This document shows positions 1 to 8,467 of a stretch of 64,000 nt of DNA, one piece after another. The DNA comes from Streptomyces sp. H39-S7 (GTDB taxonomy: Bacteria; Actinomycetota; Actinomycetes; Streptomycetales; Streptomycetaceae). A program made the position numbers and the translations under genes. Position 1 is the first letter of the stretch, and each line of letters opens with the position of its first letter. Where the stretch lies: assembly GCF_027158205.1 (NCBI RefSeq), contig NZ_JAPVLU010000016.1, forward strand, positions 120,241 to 184,240. Reading direction: 5' to 3'. A model generated the notes under the pieces. The model was not told the origin of the DNA. It searched no databases and saw only the letters and a program-made list of their open reading frames with translations.

Positions 1-53
1 AGAAGGCGGCCCCGCGCAAGAAGGCCACGGGCAGGACCGCGAGCAAGGGCTGA
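1..53 (+). CDS. C-terminal tail of an upstream gene (partial)
   Basis: Only the last 16 codons and a TGA are inside the window. The frame reads a lysine, arginine and alanine rich tail ending A-S-K-G. Such basic tails occur at the C terminus of several Streptomyces DNA-binding proteins. From gene order (Rieske, TerC and uvrB follow) the gene could be uvrA, but nothing diagnostic of UvrA is visible here. Confidence 0.5.
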   Translation, partial: KAAPRKKATGRTASKG

Positions 54-142
54 CAGAGGCAGGCACAGGAAGGGGACGTAGGGTGCTGGTCGCAAGATCA
101 GTCCCCGCGTCCCCTTCCGCGTTCTGAGCCTGGAGCAGCCCC

Positions 143-562
143 ATGACCGAACCGCACGCCGCCTGCCGCCGTACCGTCCTGCGCAGCGCGGCTTTCGCCG
201 GAGTCGCCGGCCTGGGTCTCACGGCCTGCGGCGGATCCGGCAAGGACGACGCGGCGGCCACCGAGCCCGTCACGCTCGGGCCGGCCACCGACGTCGCCGT
301 CGGCGGCGCCAGGCTCTACCGCGACGGCAAGGTCGTGGTCTCCCAGCCCACCCAGGGCGCCTACAAGGCGTTCAGTGCCGTGTGCACCCACGCCGGCTGC
401 GTGGTGGACAAGGTCGAGGACGGGATCATCTCCTGCCCCTGCCACGGCAGCACCTTCAACGCGACGACCGGCGCGGTCGTCCAGGGCCCGGCGACCGAAC
501 CGCTGCCCGCGGTCGTGGTACGCGTCGAGGGCGGCAAGCTGATCAAGAGCCCGAAGGCCTGA
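143..562 (+). CDS. Rieske [2Fe-2S] lipoprotein
   Basis: A 139-residue exported Rieske protein. The N terminus carries an Arg-Arg pair (CRRTVLRS) and a hydrophobic stretch ending in a lipobox (L-T-A-C, Cys29), so Tat export and lipid anchoring are likely. The cluster ligands are visible as CTHAGC (Cys81, His83, with Cys86) and CPCHGS (Cys98, His101, with Cys100); Cys86 and Cys100 would form the usual disulfide. The protein is essentially one Rieske domain, with no cytochrome or oxygenase partner nearby, so its electron partner is unknown. GGAG precedes the ATG at a sensible distance. Its stop codon lies inside the terminator stem shared with the convergent TerC gene. Confidence 0.9.
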   Translation: MTEPHAACRRTVLRSAAFAGVAGLGLTACGGSGKDDAAATEPVTLGPATDVAVGGARLYRDGKVVVSQPTQGAYKAFSAVCTHAGCVVDKVEDGIISCPCHGSTFNATTGAVVQGPATEPLPAVVVRVEGGKLIKSPKA

Positions 563-585
563 CACCCGCCATGGGTGTCAGGCCT
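555..585. terminator. Bidirectional terminator hairpin
   Basis: A perfect 13-bp stem (AGGCCTGACACCC at 555-567 with its complement at 573-585) closes a 5-base loop. It sits between the convergent Rieske and TerC genes and includes the Rieske stop codon, so it probably ends both transcripts. Confidence 0.8.
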
Positions 586-598
586 CGGCAACCGCGCG

Positions 599-1579
599 TC
601 ACGCGTCGATGCTGTCCTTCTCCGCCGTTTCGGCCGCCGCCTGCTTCTTGGAGGCGATCAGGCTGGTGACGGTGGTGACCGCGAGCACGGCCACGATGAC
701 ACCCAGCGAGACGGGGATGGAGATCTCCGGGACGTGCACCCCGGACTCGTGCATCGCGTGCAGGACCAGCTTCACGCCGATGAAGCCGAGGATGACCGAC
801 AGCCCGTAGGAGAGGTGGACCAGCTTCTTGAGCAGTCCGCCGATCAGGAAGTAGAGCTGGCGCAGACCCATCAGCGCGAAGGCGTTGGCCGTGAAGACGA
901 TGTACGGGTCCTGGGTGAGGCCGAAGATCGCCGGGATGGAGTCGAGCGCGAACAGGACGTCCGTGGTGCCGATCGCCAGCATGACGACGAGCATCGGCGT
1001 CATCAGGCGCTTGCCGTTCTCGACGATGAACAGCTTCGTGCCGTGGTACTTGTCGGTGGACGGAACGCGCCTCTCGACGAGCTTGAGGAGCTTGTTCTCC
1101 TCGAACTCCTCGTCCTCCGGGTCGGCCAGCGCCTCCTTGATGAGCTTCCACGCGGTCCAGATCAGGAACGCGCCGAAGATGTAGAAGACCCAGGAGAAGT
1201 TGGCGATGATCGCGGCGCCGCCGGCGATGAAGACCGCGCGCAGCACCAGGGCGATCAGGACGCCGACGAGCAGCACCCGCTGCTGGTACTTCGTCGGCAC
1301 CGCGAACTTCGACATGATCAGGACGAAGACGAAGAGGTTGTCGACGCTCAGCGACTTCTCGGTGATGAACCCCGCGAAGAACTCACCGGCGGGCTGACCG
1401 CCCGCGAAGAGCGCCAGACCGAGCCCGAAGAGGGCGGCCAGGACGATCCAGACGACCGTCCAGATTGCCGCTTCCTTGATGGTGACGTCGTGCGGCTTGC
1501 GTCCGATGAGGAAGTCGACGGCGATCAGGGCACACAGACCCGCGATGGTCAGGGCCCACATGTTCAAGGAAACATCCAC
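599..1579 (-). CDS. TerC-family integral membrane protein
   Basis: A 326-residue polytopic membrane protein of the TerC/Alx family, which includes tellurium-resistance TerC and manganese exporters. It has the family layout: a first helix followed by D-F-L-I-G-R, several hydrophobic helices with buried acidic residues (for example the S-V-D-N-L-F-V-F segment and F-A-L-D-S-I-P-A), and a short acidic cytoplasmic loop around residues 160-200. The start is a GTG at 1579 with GGAGG just upstream. It lies close to two TerD genes, but transcription units look separate. An inverted repeat lies in its leader. The transported ion cannot be told from sequence. Confidence 0.9.
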   Translation of the reverse strand: MDVSLNMWALTIAGLCALIAVDFLIGRKPHDVTIKEAAIWTVVWIVLAALFGLGLALFAGGQPAGEFFAGFITEKSLSVDNLFVFVLIMSKFAVPTKYQQRVLLVGVLIALVLRAVFIAGGAAIIANFSWVFYIFGAFLIWTAWKLIKEALADPEDEEFEENKLLKLVERRVPSTDKYHGTKLFIVENGKRLMTPMLVVMLAIGTTDVLFALDSIPAIFGLTQDPYIVFTANAFALMGLRQLYFLIGGLLKKLVHLSYGLSVILGFIGVKLVLHAMHESGVHVPEISIPVSLGVIVAVLAVTTVTSLIASKKQAAAETAEKDSIDA

Positions 1580-1592
1580 TGCGCCTCCGGTA

Positions 1593-1612
1593 GTTCACTA
1601 CGAACAGTGAAC
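1593..1612. promoter_or_regulatory. Inverted repeat in terC leader, possible operator
   Basis: GTTCACT and its complement AGTGAAC are separated by 6 bases, a few bases upstream of the terC ribosome binding site. A weak promoter match (TTGCCA, 17 bases, TACCGT on the minus strand) lies just upstream. The repeat could be an operator or an RNA hairpin near the start site; no known regulator is recognised. Confidence 0.4.
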
Positions 1613-1681
1613 GGTACCGGAATGCCCAAGGGATGGCAAAGACAGGGTCAAAATCGCAGGTCAAAGGCCTTTGCCAAACGG

Positions 1682-3523
1682 TCAGCGACCAAAGGCCTGC
1701 CGAGCTGCCGCGACCTGACGGAGGACCTGGGGCACCACCTGACTACCCGGAGGTACGAGCAGCGGCTCATACGTCCAGGCGTGGCCGACCCAGGGGTCCG
1801 CCAGGTGGTCCTCGGGGGTGGAGGTGAGCCGCATCAGGGACCGCCACAGCGGGTCGAGGACCGGGCCGTACGCCCGTGCGTCGTCCCGGTCGGCCACCAT
1901 CAGCAGGTGCACACCGACCGAGGGCCCCTCGTCGGCGAGGTAGCGCAACTGGTTGACGGTGCGGTCGTCGAAGCCGTACGGGAAGTCATTGACGATCAGC
2001 AGTTGCTCGGCGGTGTCCAGGTCCACCGGCAGCGAGTCGGGGGCGCCGGCCCGCATGGCCATCTGCACCAGGTCCACCCGCTCGGTCATCCTGCCGATCA
2101 GCGCGGCCACCCCGGCCGCGCCGGCGGCGGGCGGCACGCGCAGCGTCCCCGACGAGGTCAGCGGAGTGAGCGCGGTGGCGCCGGTGCCGGCCGGGTCGAT
2201 CACGTGCACCGAGAAGTCGCCGACCGGGTACGAGGCGAGCAGCCGGGCCGCGATGGTGACCGCGATCTCCATGGCCACGCGCCGGTCCTGGGAGCTGTCG
2301 ATCCACAGACCGCGCTCCAGCGGCAGCCTGACCAGCAGCGGGATCCGCAGTTCCGGGGTCTCGGGCAGATGCAGGTTGCCGAGCCTGACGGCCATCGGCA
2401 CTTCCATGGGCACCGTGTAGCCGTGCCAGACCGGGCTCTCCCAGCCGGCGTACGGCGGCGGCAGCGCCGGTTCGACGACCTCTGACTCGGCGCGCAGTTG
2501 CGCCAGGTCCCGGTCGAGCACGGCACGGGCCTGGTCCGTCAGGTCGGCCTGTTTGGCGCGCGCCTGGTCCCGGGCGGCGTCGGCGGCCGGTCCAACGCGG
2601 GTGCGCGGGTCGGCCAGCAGCCGGTCCAGTTCCTGGTCCAGCCGGGACTCGGCGAAGTCGACCGAGCTGCGGTAGGAGGCGGTGGTGCGGGCCAGGTCCT
2701 CGAACATGCCCCAGACCTGGTTGTAGAGGCGCTCCTCCATCGTCCAGCCGCTGGCGTCGCCGGCGACGGGCTGGGGGGCGCCTGCCGGGGGCGCGGAGTC
2801 GGCCGGGTGGCCGGCCGGAGTGTCGGATGCCCGCCGGGCCTGCGGGGGCGGGGCGGTGTGCCGCCGGGGGTGCTGGTAGCTGATCGGGCCGTCGGCGGGC
2901 GGGGACGGGGCGCCCGCGGGCTGCTGCGGCCGGGGCGGCGGGGTGACCGAGCGGGCCAGCCCCGTCGCCACCGCGTCATGGATGGCGGCGGCGAGCCCGG
3001 CCGCCTCCGGGAGGCCCTGGTCGAGCAGCATCGCGGACAGACCGCCCGCGTACCCCTGGCCGACCGCGCGGACCTTCCACGCGCCCTGCCTGCGGTAGAG
3101 CTCGACGGCGACGACCGCGGTCTCCGGGCCGAGCCCGGTGATGGTGAATCCCGCGACCTCGGCCCCGTCCGGCGTGGTGACCGCGACATGCGGAGCGGCC
3201 ACCACGCCGAAGGAGGCCGGAACACCGGCCGCGGGGGGAAGCGCGAGCAGCACATGGACCCGGTGGACGTCCTCGGAGAGGGCGCCCAGGTCCACCGCGA
3301 GCCGGTGGGAGGCGGCGGCCTGCTGGGACACCTCGAGGCCGGGCAGGTGCGGCGATCCGGGGTGGGCGATCGACTCGGTGCCGCTCACACGCCCCTGCTC
3401 GTCACCCAGGGTGGCCACGGCCACCACCGGCGTGCCCGCCGTCACCCGGATCTCCAGACGGCCGGCGCCCTCGGGCCCGGCCGGGAGTGGATGATTCTGT
3501 CCCCGGACCAGCTCGGCAGCCAT
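1682..3523 (-). CDS. TerD domain fused to degenerate FtsK/SpoIIIE-like domain
   Basis: A 613-residue two-part protein. Residues 1 to about 190 form a TerD-like stress domain. A proline-rich linker of about 80 residues follows, then a helical stretch (about 290-360), then a region of about 250 residues resembling the FtsK/SpoIIIE (HerA-type) ATPase core. The usual P-loop position reads W-I-D-S-S-Q-D-R-R and has no GxxxxGK[ST], so ATP hydrolysis is doubtful. A Walker B-like strand (L-L-I-V-N-D-F) lacks the full acidic pair. I chose the ATG at 3523, which has a GGGGGTGG site, over the ATG at 3538. TerD proteins belong to a calcium-linked stress response system; the function of this fusion is unknown. 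Confidence 0.75.
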   Translation of the reverse strand: MAAELVRGQNHPLPAGPEGAGRLEIRVTAGTPVVAVATLGDEQGRVSGTESIAHPGSPHLPGLEVSQQAAASHRLAVDLGALSEDVHRVHVLLALPPAAGVPASFGVVAAPHVAVTTPDGAEVAGFTITGLGPETAVVAVELYRRQGAWKVRAVGQGYAGGLSAMLLDQGLPEAAGLAAAIHDAVATGLARSVTPPPRPQQPAGAPSPPADGPISYQHPRRHTAPPPQARRASDTPAGHPADSAPPAGAPQPVAGDASGWTMEERLYNQVWGMFEDLARTTASYRSSVDFAESRLDQELDRLLADPRTRVGPAADAARDQARAKQADLTDQARAVLDRDLAQLRAESEVVEPALPPPYAGWESPVWHGYTVPMEVPMAVRLGNLHLPETPELRIPLLVRLPLERGLWIDSSQDRRVAMEIAVTIAARLLASYPVGDFSVHVIDPAGTGATALTPLTSSGTLRVPPAAGAAGVAALIGRMTERVDLVQMAMRAGAPDSLPVDLDTAEQLLIVNDFPYGFDDRTVNQLRYLADEGPSVGVHLLMVADRDDARAYGPVLDPLWRSLMRLTSTPEDHLADPWVGHAWTYEPLLVPPGSQVVPQVLRQVAAARQAFGR

Positions 3524-3565
3524 GCCGCCACCCCCCATTGGTGTTGTACGCGCCGTGCTTGTGAC

Positions 3566-3642
3566 GCGCGTGGTGCTGTTGTGCGTGTGGTGCTGTCGTG
3601 CGTGTGGTACTGGTCGTTCTCGTACTGCCGTGGTGCTGTGGT
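3566..3642. repeat. Imperfect 17-bp tandem repeats
   Basis: At least three units of about 17 bases, GCGYGTGGTGCTGTYGT, run head to tail (3566-3582, 3583-3599, 3600-3617), with a degenerate fourth near 3627-3642. The strand is strongly G/T biased. They fill the gap between the two TerD genes, are noncoding in the ter orientation, and lie just upstream of the TerD-FtsK gene. Confidence 0.7.
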
Positions 3643-3650
3643 GCCGTGTG

Positions 3651-4229
3651 TCAGAGCGCCGGAAGGATCGACGGCATCAGGTCCTGGAACGTACGGCCCG
3701 CGGCCGGTGTCCCGATGGCGGTCATCGACCAGCCGCTGCCCGCGCGCTGCACCTTCGCCATGATCTGCGCGGTGTACTGTCCGCCGCCGGTCAGGGTGTA
3801 GCGGGCCAGCTCCTGGCCGTTGGTCTCGTCGACGAGGCGGCAGAACGCGTTCTGCACCTCGGCGAAGGTCTGCCCGGTGAACGAGTTCACCGTGAAGACG
3901 ATCTGGTCGATGTGGACCGGCACCCGCTGCAGGTCGACCAGGATCGACTCGTCGTCGCCACCCTGGCCGGCGCCGCCGACCACGTTGTCGCCGGTGTGCC
4001 GGACGGAACCGTCGTCGCTGACCAGGTGCCGGAAGAACACCACGTCCACCGGCTGCTTGTCGGCGAAGAGCACCGCCGACGCGTCAAGGTCGATCTCCCG
4101 GGTGCGGCTGCCGAACAGCCCACGGCGGGGCGCGGCCTGCCAGCCGAGCCCCATCCGAACGGCCGTCAGCGTCCCCCCGTCGGACTTGGTAAGGCTGATC
4201 TGCTGGCCCTTGGTCATGTTGACCGTCAC
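3651..4229 (-). CDS. TerD-family stress protein
   Basis: A 192-residue TerD/TerZ/TerE domain protein with the typical start M-T-V-N-M-T-K-G-Q-Q-I-S-L. The acidic motif D-L-D-A-S-A-V-L-F matches the calcium-binding segment of the family, and the D-D-E-S-I-L-V-D-L segment is also typical. The GTG at 4229 has an AGAGGGG site upstream and gives the family's usual length; the longer open frame adds an unlikely 25 residues. The protein is probably cytoplasmic and linked to tellurite or general stress response. It precedes the TerD-FtsK fusion on the same strand, with a repeat-filled gap of 127 bases between them. Confidence 0.92.
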   Translation of the reverse strand: MTVNMTKGQQISLTKSDGGTLTAVRMGLGWQAAPRRGLFGSRTREIDLDASAVLFADKQPVDVVFFRHLVSDDGSVRHTGDNVVGGAGQGGDDESILVDLQRVPVHIDQIVFTVNSFTGQTFAEVQNAFCRLVDETNGQELARYTLTGGGQYTAQIMAKVQRAGSGWSMTAIGTPAAGRTFQDLMPSILPAL

Positions 4230-4322
4230 GCGCTGTCCCCTCTCACCCGTCACCGGACTGTGTGCGGTTGTCCCGCACCCTAACAAGACGCTGGGACAGC
4301 GCACCCCGGTTCGCTTCGAGGG

Positions 4323-6419
4323 CTACGCGATACCGGCCTCGCGCATCTGGCGCAGCTCCTTCTTCAAGTCCCCCAACTCGTCGCGGAGCCGGCCCGCGAT
4401 CTCGAACTTCAGCTCGGCCGCCGCGGCGTGCATCTGCGCGGTGAGCTCGGCGATCAGGTCCGCCAACTCCTCGGCCGGCAGGCTCTTGGACACCCGCTTG
4501 CCGCCCGCCTTGGAGGACAGTCCCGGTACCGGGGCCTTGCCCCGCGAGCGCTGCCTGCCGGAGCCCAGCAGCTCCTCGGTGTCCGCGTCCTCGCGCGCGA
4601 ACGAGTCGAGGATGCCCGCGATCTTCTTGCGGAGCGGCTGCGGGTCGATGCCGTGCTCGGTGTTGTAGGCGACCTGCTTCGCACGGCGCCGGCTGGTCTC
4701 GTCGATGGCCTGAGCCATCGCGGGGGTGATCGTGTCGGCGTACATGTGGACCTCGCCGGACACGTTGCGCGCCGCACGGCCGATGGTCTGGATCAGGGAG
4801 GTGCCCGAGCGCAGGAAGCCCTGCTTGTCCGCGTCCAGGATCGCGACCAGCGACACCTCGGGAAGGTCCAGGCCCTCGCGGAGCAGGTTGATGCCGACCA
4901 GCACGTCGTACTCGCCGGCCCGCAGCTCGCTCAGCAGCTCCATCCGGCGCAGCGTGTCGATGTCACTGTGCAGGTACCGCACCTGGATGCCCAGTTCCAG
5001 CATGTAGTCGGTGAGGTCCTCCGACATCTTCTTCGTGAGGGTGGTGACCAGCACCCTCTCGTTCCGCTCGGTGCGCAGCCGGATCTCGTGCACCAGGTCG
5101 TCGATCTGCCCTTCGGTGGGCTTGACGATGACCTGCGGGTCGACCAGTCCGGTCGGGCGGATGATCTGCTCGACCGCACCGTCGCCGCGCGACAGCTCGT
5201 ACTTGCCGGGGGTCGCCGACAGGTAGACGGTCTGGCCGATGCGCTCCAGGAACTCCTCCCACTTCAGCGGGCGGTTGTCCATCGCCGACGGCAGCCGGAA
5301 GCCGTGGTCGACCAGGGTGCGCTTGCGGGAGGCATCACCCTCGTACATGGCGCCGATCTGCGGCACGGTGACGTGCGACTCGTCGATGACCAGGAGGAAG
5401 TCCTCCGGGAAGTAGTCGATGAGGGTGTTCGGGGCGGTGCCCGCCTCACGGCCGTCCATGTGCCGCGAGTAGTTCTCGATCCCGGAGCAGCTGCCGATCT
5501 GGCGCATCATCTCGATGTCGTACGTGGTCCGCATGCGCAGCCGCTGGGCCTCCAGCAGCTTGCCCTGCTTCTCCATCGTCGCGAGGGTCGTCTCCAGCTC
5601 CTTCTCGATCCCCGCGACGGCGCGCTCCATGCGCTCCGGCCCCGCCACGTAGTGGGTCGCCGGGAAGACGTACATCTCCCGGTCGTCGCTGATGACCTCG
5701 CCGGTGAGCGGGTGGAGGGTGGACATCGCCTCGATCTCGTCACCGAACATCTCGATGCGGACGGCGAGCTCCTCGTAGACCGGGAAGATCTCGATGGTGT
5801 CGCCCCGCACGCGGAAGGTGCCCCGCTGGAACGCCAGGTCGTTGCGGGTGTACTGGATGTCCACGAACTTGCGCAGCAGCGCGTCGCGCTCGATCGTGTC
5901 ACCGACCCGGAGCCGCACCATGCGGTCGACGTACTCCTGCGGGGTGCCGAGGCCGTAGATGCAGGAGACCGACGCGACGACGATGACGTCGCGACGGGTC
6001 AGCAGCGAGTTGGTGGTGGAGTGGCGGAGCCGCTCGACCTCCTCGTTGATCGAGGAGTCCTTCTCGATGTAGGTGTCCGTCTGGGGGACGTACGCCTCCG
6101 GCTGGTAGTAGTCGTAGTACGACACGAAGTACTCGACGGCGTTGTTCGGGAGCAGCTCGCGGAACTCGTTCGCCAGCTGCGCCGCGAGGGTCTTGTTGGG
6201 CGCCATGACGAGCGTCGGGCGCTGGAGCCGTTCGATCATCCACGCCGTGGTCGCCGACTTTCCGGTGCCGGTCGCGCCGAGCAGGACGACATCCTTCTCA
6301 CCTGCGCGAATGCGCCGCTCCAGCTCCTCGATGGCGGCCGGCTGGTCACCATTGGGCTGGAAGGGGCTGACGACCTCGAAGGGCGCCACAGTACGTTCGA
6401 TGTCTGATACGGGCCGCAT
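4323..6419 (-). CDS. uvrB: Excinuclease ABC subunit B
   Basis: A 698-residue UvrB, the damage-verifying helicase of nucleotide excision repair. The Walker A motif G-A-T-G-T-G-K-S is near residue 50, the DNA-gripping beta-hairpin [12 protein letters not shown] is near residue 105, the helicase motifs end with Q-T-I-G-R-A-A-R-N, and a C-terminal UVR domain that binds UvrC covers about the last 45 residues. Length and motifs are complete, so it should be functional. Only a weak ribosome site (GGTGG) precedes the ATG, and I found no palindromic LexA box just upstream. Confidence 0.98.
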   Translation of the reverse strand: MRPVSDIERTVAPFEVVSPFQPNGDQPAAIEELERRIRAGEKDVVLLGATGTGKSATTAWMIERLQRPTLVMAPNKTLAAQLANEFRELLPNNAVEYFVSYYDYYQPEAYVPQTDTYIEKDSSINEEVERLRHSTTNSLLTRRDVIVVASVSCIYGLGTPQEYVDRMVRLRVGDTIERDALLRKFVDIQYTRNDLAFQRGTFRVRGDTIEIFPVYEELAVRIEMFGDEIEAMSTLHPLTGEVISDDREMYVFPATHYVAGPERMERAVAGIEKELETTLATMEKQGKLLEAQRLRMRTTYDIEMMRQIGSCSGIENYSRHMDGREAGTAPNTLIDYFPEDFLLVIDESHVTVPQIGAMYEGDASRKRTLVDHGFRLPSAMDNRPLKWEEFLERIGQTVYLSATPGKYELSRGDGAVEQIIRPTGLVDPQVIVKPTEGQIDDLVHEIRLRTERNERVLVTTLTKKMSEDLTDYMLELGIQVRYLHSDIDTLRRMELLSELRAGEYDVLVGINLLREGLDLPEVSLVAILDADKQGFLRSGTSLIQTIGRAARNVSGEVHMYADTITPAMAQAIDETSRRRAKQVAYNTEHGIDPQPLRKKIAGILDSFAREDADTEELLGSGRQRSRGKAPVPGLSSKAGGKRVSKSLPAEELADLIAELTAQMHAAAAELKFEIAGRLRDELGDLKKELRQMREAGIA

Positions 6420-6458
6420 GGAACCACCGTACGGCCCCCCACTGACAATCCGCGGTGA

Positions 6459-7256
6459 TCATCGCGGGCGACGGCCGTGGGAGGGTGCGCGGACCGGCTC
6501 GTAGCGGGGCTGCTGGACGACGCCGGGCGGGTCCAGCGCCACCACGACCCCGGCCAGGAAGAGGAACACCACCGGGCCGATCAGGACCGGCGCCAGGATC
6601 GCGGCGGGCGAGGCGCCGCCCAGGCCGCCGGCGATCCCCGAGTCGTGCAGGTGCACCCTGAGCGCGGCCATGCCCGTGTAGTGCATGCCGGTGACCGCGA
6701 CGCCCATGATCAGGCTGGCTCCGAGACTCGCGACGAACCCCTTGACGGAGACCGCGGCCCACAGCGCCGCGGTGGCCGCCGCCACCGCGATGCCGATCGA
6801 CAGGTAGACCGTCGACGAGTTGTAGGCGAGGTCCGCGTCCAGCTTCATACCGGCCATGCCGAGGTAGTGCATGGCGGCCACCCCGACGCCGGTGATCACG
6901 CCGGCGGCGAGCAGGACCGGTGCGCCGCGGCCGAAGAACCCGACCAGGAAGACGCCGGCGCCGACCACCGCGATGGCCACCGCGAGGCTCGCGAAGGTGA
7001 TCGACTTGTCGTAGTTGATCTCCACCTGGTCGACGGTGAACCCCATCATGGCGATGAAGTGCATCGTCCAGATGCCGGAGCCGATCGAGATGGCCCCCAG
7101 GGCGAGCCAGCCGGCCCGCCGCGACCGCTCCATCACGATCGCCCGGACCGTGCAGCGCAGCCCGAGAGCCGCGCCCAGGCAGGCCATGGTGTAGGCCACC
7201 ACGGGGGTGATCCAGCCGTACGTGAATCCGTCGACCGTTCCGTACATGCCGTCCAC
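6459..7256 (-). CDS. MHYT-domain membrane protein
   Basis: A 265-residue membrane protein built almost wholly of MHYT units. The signature appears three times as M-H-F-I, M-H-Y-L and M-H-Y-T, each at the edge of a hydrophobic helix, with about seven helices in total. MHYT domains are proposed to bind copper and sense O2, CO or NO. Most family members carry a GGDEF/EAL or kinase output domain; this one stops after a short basic tail of about 20 residues, so its output is unclear. The GTG at 7256 has a GGGGG site at good distance and is preferred to the ATG at 7247. Confidence 0.88.
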   Translation of the reverse strand: MDGMYGTVDGFTYGWITPVVAYTMACLGAALGLRCTVRAIVMERSRRAGWLALGAISIGSGIWTMHFIAMMGFTVDQVEINYDKSITFASLAVAIAVVGAGVFLVGFFGRGAPVLLAAGVITGVGVAAMHYLGMAGMKLDADLAYNSSTVYLSIGIAVAAATAALWAAVSVKGFVASLGASLIMGVAVTGMHYTGMAALRVHLHDSGIAGGLGGASPAAILAPVLIGPVVFLFLAGVVVALDPPGVVQQPRYEPVRAPSHGRRPR

Positions 7257-7322
7257 GGCGGGCCCCCTACGACGCATCGAGTGGCACACGATAGGGGGAA
7301 CGGGAGAACATCTGACCGAGTT

Positions 7323-8279
7323 TCAGATTCCCTTTACCGTCCCGTGATCCGGATGCACGGTGACTCGGTCGAGCGGGCCGTGCGGCCCCGAGGACAGCGC
7401 CGCCCGCAATGCCGCCACGACCTGCGCGGGCCTCGTCGTCAACGCCTCCGCCGGCACCCGGACCACCCGCAGGCCACAGCTGTGCAACGGCCCGCCACCG
7501 GTCGGAGACCCGATCTCCAGGACCACCCCTTCGCGGGCCCAGTAGGCGTCCGGTTTCGCCAGGAAGGCTCCGTCCAGGCGGAGTTCGGGCCGCCACAGCG
7601 GCCGCCGCGGCCCCGCGAGCGCGGCCAGCGAGCGCAACTGGCCGCCGATCGGGCAGCGCACCCGCCCGGGGACCGACAGCTCCCGCAGCGTCTCGTCGAT
7701 CCCGGACCGGCGGGCCGGCGGCACGGTGCGCAGCTCGCCCGCCAGTTCGGCCGGGTCGACCCCCCGGTCCCACACCAGTTCACGGAGGACGGCCCGCACC
7801 CAGTCCGGGTCGCACGACGCCCGCACACCGTCCCCCGCGGCACGCACCAGGGGCGCGACGGGCAGCTCGTCCACCACCTCGCAGCCGGGCAGGGCGCGCG
7901 CGTGGTGGACCCGCACCCAGGTGTGCGTCCTGAGCGCGCGCCCGGCCGGCACCAGGACGTCGACCACCCGCACCTCCGCGGGCACCAGAACCTCCCGCAT
8001 CCCGTGCAGGGCCAGTCCGGCGATCCCCGTCAGCTGCGCCTGGGCCGCCGGGTAGCCGGCGTAGGCCAGAGCGGCGCGGCAGCGCTGCCAGGCGGACAGC
8101 GCACCGCGCCGCAGCACCACCACGCGCGGCAGCACCCGCTGCCACGGGCCGCCCGGCCCGCAGCGCTTGCGCAGCGCGAGCTCCGACACCCCGATGCCCG
8201 ACAGCTGGCCGACCGTCACCACCTGCCGCTGGTCGCGGGCGAGGATGCGCAGTGCCTGGGTGTAGTCGTTTCGCGTCAT
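7323..8279 (-). CDS. AbiEi-like N-terminal domain protein with DUF559-like C terminus
   Basis: A 318-residue protein. The N-terminal 80 residues resemble the AbiEi antitoxin winged-helix domain (L-R-I-L-A-R-D-Q-R-Q-V-V-T-V-G-Q-L, then a basic R-K-R-C-G-P-G-G-P-W-Q-R-V-L segment). The C-terminal part, with W-R-P-E-L-R-L-D-G-A-F and E-G-V-V-L-E-I-G, recalls the restriction-endonuclease-like DUF559 fold, where D and E residues would be metal ligands. No AbiEii toxin gene is adjacent, so this is one of the solitary actinobacterial members and need not be an antitoxin. The ATG at 8279 follows a strong GGAGGGGAGGGG. It is divergent from ogt. Confidence 0.7.
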   Translation of the reverse strand: MTRNDYTQALRILARDQRQVVTVGQLSGIGVSELALRKRCGPGGPWQRVLPRVVVLRRGALSAWQRCRAALAYAGYPAAQAQLTGIAGLALHGMREVLVPAEVRVVDVLVPAGRALRTHTWVRVHHARALPGCEVVDELPVAPLVRAAGDGVRASCDPDWVRAVLRELVWDRGVDPAELAGELRTVPPARRSGIDETLRELSVPGRVRCPIGGQLRSLAALAGPRRPLWRPELRLDGAFLAKPDAYWAREGVVLEIGSPTGGGPLHSCGLRVVRVPAEALTTRPAQVVAALRAALSSGPHGPLDRVTVHPDHGTVKGI

Positions 8280-8467
8280 GCCGGTCCCCTCCCCTCCGGA
8301 ACCGGACAACTACCCGCTGTGACAAGGCTGTCGAAGAGCGGCACCCGCCCGGGTGACCGATACGGGCGGGGCTGACGGGCGCGGCTGACGCACGGGGCCG
8401 ACGGTCCGGCCGCCGGGGGTCCGGCCGACCGCCGCGGCCTGTCAGTGGCCCGGCATACGCTGACGGT

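Noticed and set aside
1580..1681. A yybP-ykoY manganese riboswitch in front of terC
   Set aside because: The leader before the start codon is too short and lacks the expected paired structure; only a simple inverted repeat is present.
6420..6458. A LexA (SOS) box before uvrB
   Set aside because: No GAAC-n4-GTTC type palindrome occurs in the short gap or in the nearby coding sequence.
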